Below, in pieces: positions 30,755-38,164 of a DNA stretch of 44,109 nt. A program made the position numbers and the translations under genes. The stretch comes from a virus. Location: positions 1 through 44,109 of the IMG/VR virus record IMGVR_UViG_3300037502_002834; one strand, written 5' to 3'. The notes under the pieces are model-generated. The model saw only the letters and a list, made by a program, of their open reading frames with translations. It had not been told where the DNA came from and searched no databases. How positions within the stretch are numbered: position 1 is the stretch's first letter; each line of letters begins with the position of its first letter.

Positions 30755-30849
30755 GGGGCCGAAAGTGGTTGGGTCACGGATAGTTGAGTCGTTCCAGGTA
30801 GCTCCTGGAAGGCAAAACACGGGTACCCGCCCAACCATGAGTAGGCCCC
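30755..30849 (+). ncRNA. Structured intergenic element before primase (candidate RNA or origin)
   Basis: Two nested long-range stems close a multi-branched element: GGGGCC (30755-30760) pairs with GGCCCC (30844-30849), and TGGTTGGG (30766-30773) pairs with CCCAACCA (30830-30837). Inside are a hairpin TTCCAGG-TAGCT-CCTGGAA (30792-30810) and the palindrome GGGTACCC (30821-30828). The inner part is about 72 nt and cloverleaf-like but lacks the T-loop and D-loop consensus of tRNA. It could be a leader RNA controlling the primase, a small stable RNA or a cruciform replication origin; the sequence alone does not decide. Confidence 0.5.
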
Positions 30850-30868
30850 ACCTTACAAGAAAGAAGAA

Positions 30869-32401
30869 ATGACAGACATCACGCGGTTCAAGGCGATATT
30901 CAGTGGACTCGATATTGCATACGGAACCTACAAGATCGAGGGGTCCAAGGAGAGCGGCAAACAAGCCGGCAAGGCGGTCGTGGTGCGCAAGCCCCCGACG
31001 GATGATTTGTGGACCAAGCACCTGGAGGGCGTTGATCCCTCGCTTGGCATCATCCCGATTCGGGCGGACAACACGTGCATCTGGGGCTGCATTGACATTG
31101 ACCAGTACCCGCTGGATCACCAGGGGCTGATCAAGCGCATCCGCGAGATGAACTTGCCGCTGGTGGTGTGCCGCAGCAAGAGTGGTGGTGCGCATGTTTT
31201 CCTGTTCGTGAGCGAGCCCACAGCGGCCGCGCACATGCAGCGTTACCTCAAGGCCTGTGCAGCATTGCTGGGCGAGGCAGGGCGCGAGATTTTTCCCAAG
31301 CAGGCCGAGATTCTGGTCGAGCGGGGTGACACCGGCAACTTCCTGAACCTGCCGTACTTCGGCGGCGATCAGACCATGCGCTACGCCATCAAGGACGATG
31401 GCACGGCGGCGACGCTGGAGGAGTTCTACGAGCTGCACGCAAAGTGGGTGCAGTCGCCTGACATCCAGCCACCGGAAGAGCCCAAGAAACCCGATCACCC
31501 CATCAAGGACGGCCCACCGTGCCTACAGGCTATCTGCGCTCAAGGCGTCCCCGAGGGGACACGCAACAACGCCCTGTTCAACATTGGTATTTTTCTCAAG
31601 CGAGCCAAGCCCGCGACCTGGGACAACGAGCTGGCCGAGCACAACGTGAAGTTCGTGCAGCCAATGCTCCCCAACAACGAGCTGCAGGTCATCATCAAGC
31701 AGCTCCACAAGAAGGACTACAAGTACAAGTGCAAGGACGCACCCTTGAACAGCTTCTGCAACAGTGGTCTGTGCAGAACCCGCAAATACGGTATCGGTGC
31801 GGACGGCCCTGACGCACCACAGCTTTCATCCCTGTCCAAGTACAACAGCGAGCCACCTCTGTGGTTCCTGGACATCAACGGCAAGCGCATTGAGCTCGAC
31901 ACCGAGGCGCTGTACAACCAATCGGCCTTTCAGAAGGCCTGCGTCGAGAAGATCAACGTGCTGCCCCCGACGCTGCGCAAGCAAGACTGGGAGCAACTCC
32001 TCAACGCCCTGCTTCGTGAGATGGTCGAGAGTGAGCAGATCACTGAAGCGCCCGAGGACACCAGCCTGACTGGACGCTTCAATGATCTGATGGAAGAGTT
32101 CACGACCCACATGCAACAGGCCATGGACCGCGATGAGATTCTCATGGGCCGGCCTTGGGTGAATGAGGACGAGGCCAAGGTCTACTTCCGCATGAAGGAC
32201 CTGGAGGCGCACCTGATGCGCAACAACTTCAAAGGCCTGACCGCGCCGAAGATGGCCCAGCGCATCCGCGAACTGGGCGGCGAGCCGATCAGCCTGTTCC
32301 TGAAGAACCGCACCGCACGCTGCTGGCGCATGCCGATGTTCGGCAAGCAGGATTCGCCCTTCGAGACACCGGAGCAGAAGAAAGCAAGGAGCCCATTTTG
32401 A
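30869..32401 (+). CDS. TOTE-type archaeo-eukaryotic primase, 510 aa
   Basis: The N-terminal domain has the AEP catalytic pattern: D76-x-D78 in IWGCIDIDQYP, S-G-G-x-H109 in CRSKSGGAHVFLF, and a basic/aromatic block ILVERGDTGNFLNLPYFGG (about 148-166). This is the arrangement of the TOTE conflict-system primases and of phage primases of the same family. The middle part carries CNSGLCRTRKYGIG (about 291-304), a Cys-containing segment as in PriCT-like regions. No helicase motifs are present, so unwinding must come from the SNF2 or UvrD proteins. ATG 30869 follows AAGAAAGAAGAA. The product ends SPF. It overlaps the next gene by 4 bases. Confidence 0.85.
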   Translation: MTDITRFKAIFSGLDIAYGTYKIEGSKESGKQAGKAVVVRKPPTDDLWTKHLEGVDPSLGIIPIRADNTCIWGCIDIDQYPLDHQGLIKRIREMNLPLVVCRSKSGGAHVFLFVSEPTAAAHMQRYLKACAALLGEAGREIFPKQAEILVERGDTGNFLNLPYFGGDQTMRYAIKDDGTAATLEEFYELHAKWVQSPDIQPPEEPKKPDHPIKDGPPCLQAICAQGVPEGTRNNALFNIGIFLKRAKPATWDNELAEHNVKFVQPMLPNNELQVIIKQLHKKDYKYKCKDAPLNSFCNSGLCRTRKYGIGADGPDAPQLSSLSKYNSEPPLWFLDINGKRIELDTEALYNQSAFQKACVEKINVLPPTLRKQDWEQLLNALLREMVESEQITEAPEDTSLTGRFNDLMEEFTTHMQQAMDRDEILMGRPWVNEDEAKVYFRMKDLEAHLMRNNFKGLTAPKMAQRIRELGGEPISLFLKNRTARCWRMPMFGKQDSPFETPEQKKARSPF

Positions 32402-32601
32402 TCCGTCACACGTCGGGTGAGGCGGTCTGGCGATTGCCGGACGTCGAGACCCCGCCAGGCGGCAGCAAGATTTTGCTGCTGACCGTGGGCGGCGTGTGCG
32501 TGATGGGCACGTGGATGAACAACGCAGGGTTCGTGGCCTGGGCACCGCTGCCCGCGCTCACACCCGAAGTCAAAGAACGACTGCGAGGGACAAAGAAATG
32601 A
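32398..32601 (+). CDS. DUF551-like small protein, 67 aa
   Basis: A TTG start at 32398 overlaps the primase stop (TTGA), with AAGGAG (32386-32391) 6 bases before it. The product has WRLPDVETPPGGSKILLLTV (about 11-30), then CVMGTWMNNAGFVAWAPLPA (about 34-53). The 'W-x-x-L-P ... V-L-V/L ... W-x-P-L-P' skeleton is that of DUF551 proteins found in many phages, here in its shortest form. A DUF551-type segment also ends the gene at 43090. No activity is known for the family. Start/stop overlap with both neighbours makes it part of the replication operon. Confidence 0.6.
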   Translation: MIRHTSGEAVWRLPDVETPPGGSKILLLTVGGVCVMGTWMNNAGFVAWAPLPALTPEVKERLRGTKK

Positions 32602-34097
32602 GCATCACCAAAGTATTCGGGCCCCCGGGTTCAGGCAAGACAACCTTCCTGCTCAACGTCGTCGAGATGGAGCTCGCCGACAACGTGCACCCCACCAAGA
32701 TCGGCTACTTCTCCTTCACCAAGAAGGCCGCAACCGAAGCACGCGACCGTGCCGTGGCCAAGTTCCCGCAACTGCGCCCCGACACCGACTTCCCGTGGTT
32801 TCGCACGCTGCACAGCCTGGCCTACCGGTGTCTGGGCATCGGCACGAAAGACATGATGACGCCAGAGCACTACCGCGAGTTCGCGCAAGAAGCCGGCATC
32901 GAGATCAACGTCGGCCTGGGCGAGGACGACTTCATGGTGCAGGCGGACAACCCCATCCTCAACGAGATCAACATCGCACGGATCAAGGGCTTGGACCTGA
33001 AGACCCACTACAACCAGTCCGTCATGGGGCTGGAGTGGTTCCACTTTGAGTACGTGGAGCGCGCCTACCGGCACTACAAGCAGTCACGCAACCTGCTGGA
33101 CTTCACTGACCTGCTGGAGCAAGTGCTCCTGGAGCCGGACCGCCTGCCCCGGCTCGACGTTCTCATCATCGACGAGGCTCAGGACCTCTCGCGTTTGCAA
33201 TGGAGGCTGGTTGAGCAGTTGGCACTGCGCTCCCAGCGTTCGTTTTTGGCAGGCGACGACGACCAGGCCGTCTACACCTGGGCAGGAGCCGACGTGGACA
33301 GCTTCCTGAGCTTCGAGGGCGAGATCAAGGTGCTGGACCAGTCCTACCGCGTGCCGGCCAAGGTGCATGCCCTGGCCAACAACGTGGTGCGCCGCATCCG
33401 CAAGCGCCAGCCCAAGGTCTGGAAGGCACGTGAAGAGACCGGTGTGGTGGAGTACTACAACGATTGGCACCACGTGGACGTCTCGCACGGCGAGTGGCTG
33501 GTGCTGGCTGCGGCCAACTACATGCTCACCGACATGCACGACTGGCTCAAGAGCCAGGGCCTCTTGTTCGAGCGCCACGGCCAACGGTCCGTGCCCGAGG
33601 CAGTGCTCACCGCTGTGCTGGGCTGGGAGCGGCTTCGCAAGGGCGGCGAGGTGCCCTTCGAGGTGGTCAAGGCCATCTACAAGTACATGGACACCGACTG
33701 CGTCAAGCATGGCCACAAGGGCCTGAAGACGGCCGACCCCGGGGCGCTGTACACCATCGATCTCCTGAAAGAAAAGCACGGACTTCTTTCTACAGAAATC
33801 TGGCACGAGGCGCTGACCAAGATCGCCGAGGACAAGCGCAACTACATCATCTCGCTGCTGCGCCGGGGCGTGAAGCTCACCGGCAAGGCCCCGATCAAGC
33901 TCTCCACGATCCATGGGGCCAAGGGCGGCGAGGCCGACAACGTGCTGCTGCTGGCGGACCTGACGACCAAGTTCGCCAAGGACTACGAGCGCAACTCCGA
34001 CGACATCAACCGGCTGCTGTACGTGGGCATCACCCGTGCAAAGCAGTCCCTGCACATCGTGCTTCCCAAGAATGAACAGAAAGGCTTCCGACTATGA
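32598..34097 (+). CDS. UvrD/Rep-like SF1 DNA helicase, 499 aa
   Basis: The SF1A motifs are complete: GPPGSGKTT (8-16, K14), YFSFTKKAA (about 36-44), IIDEAQD (190-196, D192-E193), GDDDQAVYTWAGAD (about 219-232), QSYRVP, STIHGAKGGEADNVLLL and LLYVGITRAK (about 473-482). It is short, lacks most of the accessory 1B/2B sequence and has no nuclease domain. ATPase-driven 3'-5' unwinding of DNA is expected. ATG 32598 overlaps the previous stop (ATGA), and its own stop overlaps the polymerase start the same way. It is the probable replicative or restart helicase, since no DnaB-type gene is in the window. Confidence 0.9.
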   Translation: MSITKVFGPPGSGKTTFLLNVVEMELADNVHPTKIGYFSFTKKAATEARDRAVAKFPQLRPDTDFPWFRTLHSLAYRCLGIGTKDMMTPEHYREFAQEAGIEINVGLGEDDFMVQADNPILNEINIARIKGLDLKTHYNQSVMGLEWFHFEYVERAYRHYKQSRNLLDFTDLLEQVLLEPDRLPRLDVLIIDEAQDLSRLQWRLVEQLALRSQRSFLAGDDDQAVYTWAGADVDSFLSFEGEIKVLDQSYRVPAKVHALANNVVRRIRKRQPKVWKAREETGVVEYYNDWHHVDVSHGEWLVLAAANYMLTDMHDWLKSQGLLFERHGQRSVPEAVLTAVLGWERLRKGGEVPFEVVKAIYKYMDTDCVKHGHKGLKTADPGALYTIDLLKEKHGLLSTEIWHEALTKIAEDKRNYIISLLRRGVKLTGKAPIKLSTIHGAKGGEADNVLLLADLTTKFAKDYERNSDDINRLLYVGITRAKQSLHIVLPKNEQKGFRL

Positions 34098-35971
34098 AGC
34101 GCGACACACGGACCATGTCCATGTTCCCCCGGGTTTCCGAGTGGGTTCCTCCACAGACTTTCCCCAACTTGTCCACAGCCACGGAGATCGCAATTGACCT
34201 CGAAACCTGTGACCCGAACATGGAGACCATGGGGCCGGGCTGGCCTCGGAACGATGGCTACATTGTTGGCTATGCCGTTGCTGTTGATGGCTGGGCTGGC
34301 TACTTTCCTGTTGCTCACGGTGGTGGCGGCAATCTGGACAAGCGCATTGTCGAGCGTTGGATTCGCGAGGTATTGGCGACGCCGGCAGACAAGATCATGC
34401 ACAACGCCGCCTACGACCTAGGGTGGCTCAGAGCCTCCGGCTTCGAGGTGAATGGCCGCATCTTCGACACCATGCTGGCCGCACCCCTGCTGGACGAGAA
34501 CCGCTTCAGCTATGCGCTCAACAGCCTGGGCTTCGACTACCTCAAGGAGGTGAAGTCGGAGCAAGGTCTCAAGGAGTCTGCGCAGGACTTCGGTGTGCAC
34601 CCGAAGAAGGAACTGTGGAAGCTGCCGGCCATGCACGTGGGCGAGTACGCCGAGCAGGACGCGGCGCTCACGCTCAAGCTCTGGCACCACTTCAAGGCCC
34701 TGCTGCAGCGCGACGAGGTGCAGTCGATCTTCGAGCTGGAGACCGAGGTGCTGCCGGTGCTGGTGGACATCACGCTCAAGGGCATCCGCTTCAACCGCGA
34801 GGAGTGCGAGCGCCAGGTGGAGGAGATGCGCCGCAAGGAGCAGGACATCCTCAAGTACATCAAGAACCAGGCCGGCGTGAAGGTGGACATCTGGGCCGCC
34901 GCCAGCATCGCGCAGGCCTTCGACAAGCTCTCGATCCAGTACCCACGGACCGCGCAGGGCGCGCCCAGCTTCACCAAGAGCTTCTTGGACACCCACGACC
35001 ACCCGATGGCCAAGATGATCGTGGAGGCCCGGGAGCTGAACAAGACCCACGGCACCTTCCTGGAGCCCTACCTCAAGCATAGCGCGGCCGATGGGCGCAT
35101 CCACACCCACTTCAACCAGATGCGCAACGAAGACGGCGGCACGGTCACAGGACGCCTGTCGGCTGCCAACCCCAACCTGCAGCAGGTGCCCGCGCGCCAC
35201 GAGGTAATCGGGCCGCTGGTGCGGGGCCTGTTCCTGCCGGAGGAGGGCCAGCTTTGGGCGGCAAACGACTTCTCCTCGCAGGAACCGCGATTGCTGGTCC
35301 ACTATGCCACGCTGCTGGACCTGCCGGGGGCTGAAAAGATGGCCCAGGCGTATAGGGATGACCCCAATACCGACTTCCACCAGATGGTCGCGGACATGGC
35401 CGGCATCAAGCGCAAGGCTGCCAAGACCATTGGTCTGGGCCTGATGTACGGCATGGGCAAGCAGAAGCTCGCCAACAGCCTGGAGCTGCCCCTGGACGAG
35501 GCCAGCGAGCTGATCGCTACCTTCCACCAGAAGGTCCCGTTCCTGCGCGGCACGGTGGACGCGGTGATGAAGCGCATCGAGCACCCAGCCTCGGGCGGCG
35601 CGATCCGCACGCTCCTGGGCCGCAAATGCCGCTTCCCGCTGTGGGAGCCGGTGGAATGGGGCGTGAACAAGGCGCTGCCCTACGAGCAGGCCATCATCGA
35701 ATACGGCCGCCGCATCAAGCGGGCAGGCACCTACAAGGGCCTGAACCGGCTCATCCAGGGCTCGGCTGCCGACCAGACCAAGGCGGGCATGGTGGCGCTG
35801 GCCAAGGCCGGGTTCGACATCCGGCTGCAGGTGCACGACGAGATCGCGCTGTCGGTCAGAAGCCGCGACGAGGCGGTTGAAGCATCACGGATCATGGCCA
35901 ACGCGGTGACACTGGAAGTGCCCTCGCGCGTGGACGTGGAAGTTGGCCCAAGCTGGGGTGAGGCTGCATAA
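34094..35971 (+). CDS. Family A DNA polymerase (PolA-like), 625 aa
   Basis: The N-terminal proofreading exonuclease has IDLETCDP (D35, E37), HNAAYDLGWL (D108) and EYAEQDAALT (D189). Polymerase motifs: motif A ANDFSSQEPR (D392), motif B RKAAKTIGLGLMYG (R440, K444, L448, Y452) and motif C VHDEI (580-584, D582). There is no 5' nuclease domain. The residue equivalent to E. coli Phe762 is Leu448, a variant known to give slower, more accurate synthesis and common in certain phages. It is the replicative polymerase by context (primase and helicase operon). A strong terminator follows at 36017. ATG 34094 overlaps the helicase stop; Met8 is an alternative start. Confidence 0.93.
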   Translation: MKRDTRTMSMFPRVSEWVPPQTFPNLSTATEIAIDLETCDPNMETMGPGWPRNDGYIVGYAVAVDGWAGYFPVAHGGGGNLDKRIVERWIREVLATPADKIMHNAAYDLGWLRASGFEVNGRIFDTMLAAPLLDENRFSYALNSLGFDYLKEVKSEQGLKESAQDFGVHPKKELWKLPAMHVGEYAEQDAALTLKLWHHFKALLQRDEVQSIFELETEVLPVLVDITLKGIRFNREECERQVEEMRRKEQDILKYIKNQAGVKVDIWAAASIAQAFDKLSIQYPRTAQGAPSFTKSFLDTHDHPMAKMIVEARELNKTHGTFLEPYLKHSAADGRIHTHFNQMRNEDGGTVTGRLSAANPNLQQVPARHEVIGPLVRGLFLPEEGQLWAANDFSSQEPRLLVHYATLLDLPGAEKMAQAYRDDPNTDFHQMVADMAGIKRKAAKTIGLGLMYGMGKQKLANSLELPLDEASELIATFHQKVPFLRGTVDAVMKRIEHPASGGAIRTLLGRKCRFPLWEPVEWGVNKALPYEQAIIEYGRRIKRAGTYKGLNRLIQGSAADQTKAGMVALAKAGFDIRLQVHDEIALSVRSRDEAVEASRIMANAVTLEVPSRVDVEVGPSWGEAA

Positions 35972-36016
35972 TGGAGCTGGGTTTTCAGCAGTTGTCTCCT
36001 GTCCCATCAAGGGCTT

Positions 36017-36044
36017 CGGCCGCGCACGTCGCGGCCGCTTTTTT
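36017..36044 (+). terminator. Rho-independent terminator after DNA polymerase
   Basis: An 8-bp perfect GC stem CGGCCGCG (36017-36024) / CGCGGCCG (36030-36037) with a five-base loop is followed by C and six T residues (36039-36044). It ends the replication operon. The next gene starts only 24 bases later with its own strong ribosome site, so that gene must rely on readthrough or on a promoter I cannot see. Confidence 0.93.
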
Positions 36045-36067
36045 CGAGACCTAGAAAGGAGAAATCA

Positions 36068-36469
36068 GTGCCACACGAAGAGCCGGAAGACGGCGAAGAG
36101 TTCGTGCCGAAAGAGCGCGAGCCGCAGGGCCCCAAGCGCAAGCGCGGACGCCCAGGCAGGCCACGCAAGCTCGGTGCAAAGCGCCGCAAGAAGAAGGACC
36201 CACCAGATCGGTTGTCCCCGTCTCAGCGCAAGAAGGCGCGCTGGATCACGGTGACCGTGCCAGCGGACGCCTACGTCAAGCTCAAAGAGATCGCGGCATT
36301 TCGCAAGACGTCGATGTCGCAGGCCATCGCCGACATCGTGGAGCCCGTGTTCGACAAGGTGTACGAGGAATCAATGCTGCTGCTTCGCATCGAACAGCGC
36401 CGACAGAAAGAAGAGGAAGAACGTGAAGCACAACGCCGAAATAACCCTACCGGTCGAACTCATTTTTGA
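36068..36469 (+). CDS. AT-hook plus ribbon-helix-helix DNA-binding protein
   Basis: GTG 36068 lies 6-7 bases after AGAAAGGAG, the strong site that this genome uses repeatedly. The acidic N-terminus is followed by KRKRGRPGRPRK (23-34), an AT-hook that binds the minor groove of AT-rich DNA. Then RWITVTVPADAYVKLKEIAA (about 58-77) and KTSMSQAIADIVEPVFDKVY resemble a ribbon-helix-helix fold. The C-terminal helix is Glu/Arg-rich and may dimerise. Of 133 aa, the two DNA-binding parts cover most. It is a good candidate for a regulator of phage or host transcription and stands first after the polymerase terminator. The next gene overlaps it by 47 bases. Confidence 0.7.
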   Translation: MPHEEPEDGEEFVPKEREPQGPKRKRGRPGRPRKLGAKRRKKKDPPDRLSPSQRKKARWITVTVPADAYVKLKEIAAFRKTSMSQAIADIVEPVFDKVYEESMLLLRIEQRRQKEEEEREAQRRNNPTGRTHF

Positions 36470-36662
36470 AGTCTGGCCAGCACTGGAGGTCCGGGGCGAA
36501 ATGCTCCCGCCAATGGTGGAGGTCACAGCGGTCCTGCTTGAAATCACCGGCCCGGCTGGCAAGCCCCGCAAGGTGGACATCACCAAGGGTATCTCCGAAG
36601 ACCAGCTACTGCTGTGGGAAGACGAGATCATCGATACCTATGGCCCGGATTCTGAGGAATGA
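36423..36662 (+). CDS. Hypothetical protein, 79 aa
   Basis: GTG 36423 is preceded by AGAGGAAGA, while the previous gene still continues for 47 bases in another frame. The product begins with a beta-like segment ITLPVELIFEVWPALEVRGE (about 7-26), then EVTAVLLEITGPAGKPRKVD (about 33-52) and ends acidic (YGPDSEE). It looks like a small alpha/beta protein. I do not recognise a family, and nothing marks a cofactor or membrane segment. The codon use is like the neighbours, and the end overlaps the acetyltransferase start. Confidence 0.6.
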   Translation: MKHNAEITLPVELIFEVWPALEVRGEMLPPMVEVTAVLLEITGPAGKPRKVDITKGISEDQLLLWEDEIIDTYGPDSEE

Positions 36663-37071
36663 GCGGATCGCCGCTGCAGTAGCCTGGACAAAGGATCGTA
36701 TCGGGGCCGACGGGATCGGTGATAACTGCAGCGCAGTGAGCCTGGTGGACGCGCACGACCGCTTCATCGCGGTGTGCGTGTTCTCCTCCTACATCGGTAC
36801 CAACATCGACATGCACCTGGCTGCCGAGCCTGGCCGGCACTGGCTCTCGCGCAGCTACTACAACGCGGTGATGCAGTTGCCTTTTGAGGTGCTGCAAGTA
36901 CCACGGATCACGGGCCTCATCCGGGGCTCCAACCTACGTACCCAGCGCTTTGCAACCCGTATGGGATTTCAGTACGAAGGCCGCATGCGCAAGGTTTTTG
37001 CGGATGGGGACGACCTGGTACTGTACGGTTTCCTGCGAGAAGAATATGAACGACACCCTTGGAGAAAGTGA
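36640..37071 (+). CDS. GNAT-like N-acetyltransferase fold protein, 143 aa
   Basis: I chose ATG 36640, which overlaps the previous gene by 23 bases; no ribosome site stands out. The C-terminal half reads ITGLIRGSNLRTQRFATRMG (about 89-108), FQYEGRMRKVFADGDDLVLY (about 109-128) and ends EYERHPWRK. The pattern 'V/I-x-x-S-N-x-R-x-x-x-F-x-x-R-x-G-F-x-x-E-G-x-x-R' is the terminal half of GNAT acetyltransferases, common in phages. The N-terminal acetyl-CoA loop (Q/R-x-x-G-x-G/A) is not obvious, so catalytic competence is uncertain. Possible targets are host or phage proteins or amino groups; none is indicated. Confidence 0.65.
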   Translation: MARILRNERIAAAVAWTKDRIGADGIGDNCSAVSLVDAHDRFIAVCVFSSYIGTNIDMHLAAEPGRHWLSRSYYNAVMQLPFEVLQVPRITGLIRGSNLRTQRFATRMGFQYEGRMRKVFADGDDLVLYGFLREEYERHPWRK

Positions 37072-37286
37072 TGAAGCTATCGGAGAACCTCCGGTACCTC
37101 GCCGACTTCCCCAGCCACGCACCGATTGCACCCATCCTGCAAGCCGCTGCGGACAAGCTGGACGACAGTCACCTATGGCGAGATGCCTGGATCAGATCAG
37201 AAAAAAGAGTTGAGGAGTTGACAAGTGAATTGGAGCGGCTAAGATGTAGGCTCCCAAACAGAAAGGAGAAAGAGTGTGAAGACTGA
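37071..37286 (+). CDS. Small helical phage protein, 71 aa
   Basis: ATG 37071 overlaps the stop of the acetyltransferase gene (TGATG), with GGAG at 37061-37064 as ribosome site. The N-terminal half has LSENLRYLADFPSHAPIAPI (about 3-22), then LQAAADKLDD; the C-terminal half is a charged coiled coil (KRVEELTSELERLRCRLP). The pattern L-x-x-N-L-R-x-L-A ... A-x-x-L is common in short phage proteins that bind partners through the coil. A probable promoter lies inside its 3' part (37218-37245). Function unknown. Confidence 0.6.
   Translation: MKLSENLRYLADFPSHAPIAPILQAAADKLDDSHLWRDAWIRSEKRVEELTSELERLRCRLPNRKEKECED
37218..37245 (+). promoter_or_regulatory. sigma70-like promoter inside 71-aa gene
   Basis: Perfect -35 TTGACA (37218-37223) and -10 TAAGAT (37240-37245, 4 of 6 matches) have a 16-base spacer. 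The transcript would begin near 37252, just before GAAAGGAGAA (37261-37270) and GTG 37276. This would give the genes from 37276 onward an independent start after the polymerase terminator. Confidence 0.5.
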
Positions 37287-37428
37287 ACCACTACTTCCGT
37301 ATCCCTGGCCCTTCCCTCAGTGGGATGGTACTCGTTGGGTCATGCCTGCCGAGCTCATGCCCAAGGAGCTGCGCAAGAAGGCCAAGAAGGAGGTTGACCT
37401 CGAAGACTACGAGGAGGCCCCGTTTTGA
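37276..37428 (+). CDS. Small Pro/Trp-rich protein, 50 aa
   Basis: GTG 37276 follows GAAAGGAGAA (37261-37270) at about 6 bases, which is one of the strongest ribosome sites of the window. The 50-aa product has PLLPYPWPFPQWDGTRWVMP (about 5-24), then AELMPKELRKKAKKEVDLED and ends YEEAPF. It is short and easily missed. The stop TGA overlaps the next start (TTGA type). The aromatic/proline N-terminus and charged C-terminus suggest a protein-protein interaction peptide; I recognise no family. Confidence 0.6.
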   Translation: MKTEPLLPYPWPFPQWDGTRWVMPAELMPKELRKKAKKEVDLEDYEEAPF

Positions 37429-37664
37429 AGCCCGACCTCTACAAGAAGCTGGCCGCCTCGGGCCGCTATGTCAACACCGGCAAGGTCCTCATCGGGCTGC
37501 AGTACCAACGGCCCCCGCGCCAGCTCGGTCGCGAGGAGGAACGCATTCAGGCCATCATGCTTGGACTGCGCCCGGCCAGGTATGAGTACCCTGCCACCGT
37601 TTACCTGCTGTACATCATCGGCCTGTCGATGCTGGTCGCGGCCATTGCTGAGATGTTCAAGTGA
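37425..37664 (+). CDS. Small C-terminal TM protein, 79 aa
   Basis: TTG 37425 overlaps the previous stop (TTGA) and is preceded by GAGGAGG at 7 bases. The product begins MKPDLYKKLAASGRYVNTGK then VLIGLQYQRPPRQ, a pattern I know from small phage proteins. It ends with a membrane segment (TVYLLYIIGLSMLVAAIAEM, about 58-77). A positively charged region before the membrane segment suggests the N-terminal part stays in the cytoplasm. A tail-anchored inner-membrane role, such as superinfection control or lysis regulation, is only a guess. Confidence 0.65.
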   Translation: MKPDLYKKLAASGRYVNTGKVLIGLQYQRPPRQLGREEERIQAIMLGLRPARYEYPATVYLLYIIGLSMLVAAIAEMFK

Positions 37665-38164
37665 GAAAACGCAGCAAGTACCGGCCCAAGCCCGTGCTGG
37701 CTGATCCGCTTGGATTTGTACTGTCTGGTATGCAGCGCCTGCCCCAGTTGAAAGACCAGTTCCTGATGATCCAGATCAAGAACCGCGAAGCATTGGAGCA
37801 GGTGCGCACAGGTCGCGCCACGAAAGATGACGTTGACCGATTGATCGCCATGGCCAACATGTCGGAGTCCCTCGCCATCCACGGCAAGGGCAACGACTGG
37901 CTCAAGGAGATCAACGAGTCCCAGCACCACCTCCACGCTTTGGCGGAGCGAGGTGTCAGGCTGGGCATGCGGTTCGTGATGAAAGCTGCCGAGTGGGAAG
38001 CACTCAAGCTGATCACGGACCTTCACGAGGTGCAGTTGGAAAACAGCACCGTTTACGACATCGAGAAGGCCTACGACTACGTGGAGAAAACAATCCGCGA
38101 AGGCAAAGCCAAACTTATCCGCACGAAGGAGCAACCCAATGAAACCCAAGAAGACAAAGGCTGA
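37661..38164 (+). CDS. Conserved phage protein, 167 aa
   Basis: GTG 37661 overlaps the previous stop (GTGA). The product starts MRKRSKYRPKPVLADPLGFV (1-20), and the rest is helical with KDDVDRLIAMANMSESLAIH (about 55-74) and HALAERGVRLGMRFVMKAAE. It ends in a charged region. The N-terminus R-K-x-S-K-Y-R-P-K-P-V and the following 'V-D-x-L-I-x-M-x-N-x-x-E-x-L' helix recur in proteins of Pseudomonas- and Burkholderia-type phages, with no known activity. It overlaps the next gene by 26 bases. No catalytic motif. Confidence 0.6.
   Translation: MRKRSKYRPKPVLADPLGFVLSGMQRLPQLKDQFLMIQIKNREALEQVRTGRATKDDVDRLIAMANMSESLAIHGKGNDWLKEINESQHHLHALAERGVRLGMRFVMKAAEWEALKLITDLHEVQLENSTVYDIEKAYDYVEKTIREGKAKLIRTKEQPNETQEDKG

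Noticed and set aside
30766-30838. Possible tRNA gene in the gap before the primase
   Set aside because: The outer stem and a central hairpin resemble a cloverleaf, and the loop GTAGCTC has T before a would-be anticodon AGC. The T-arm, T-loop consensus, purine after the anticodon and CCA end are missing. I keep it as a structured element only.
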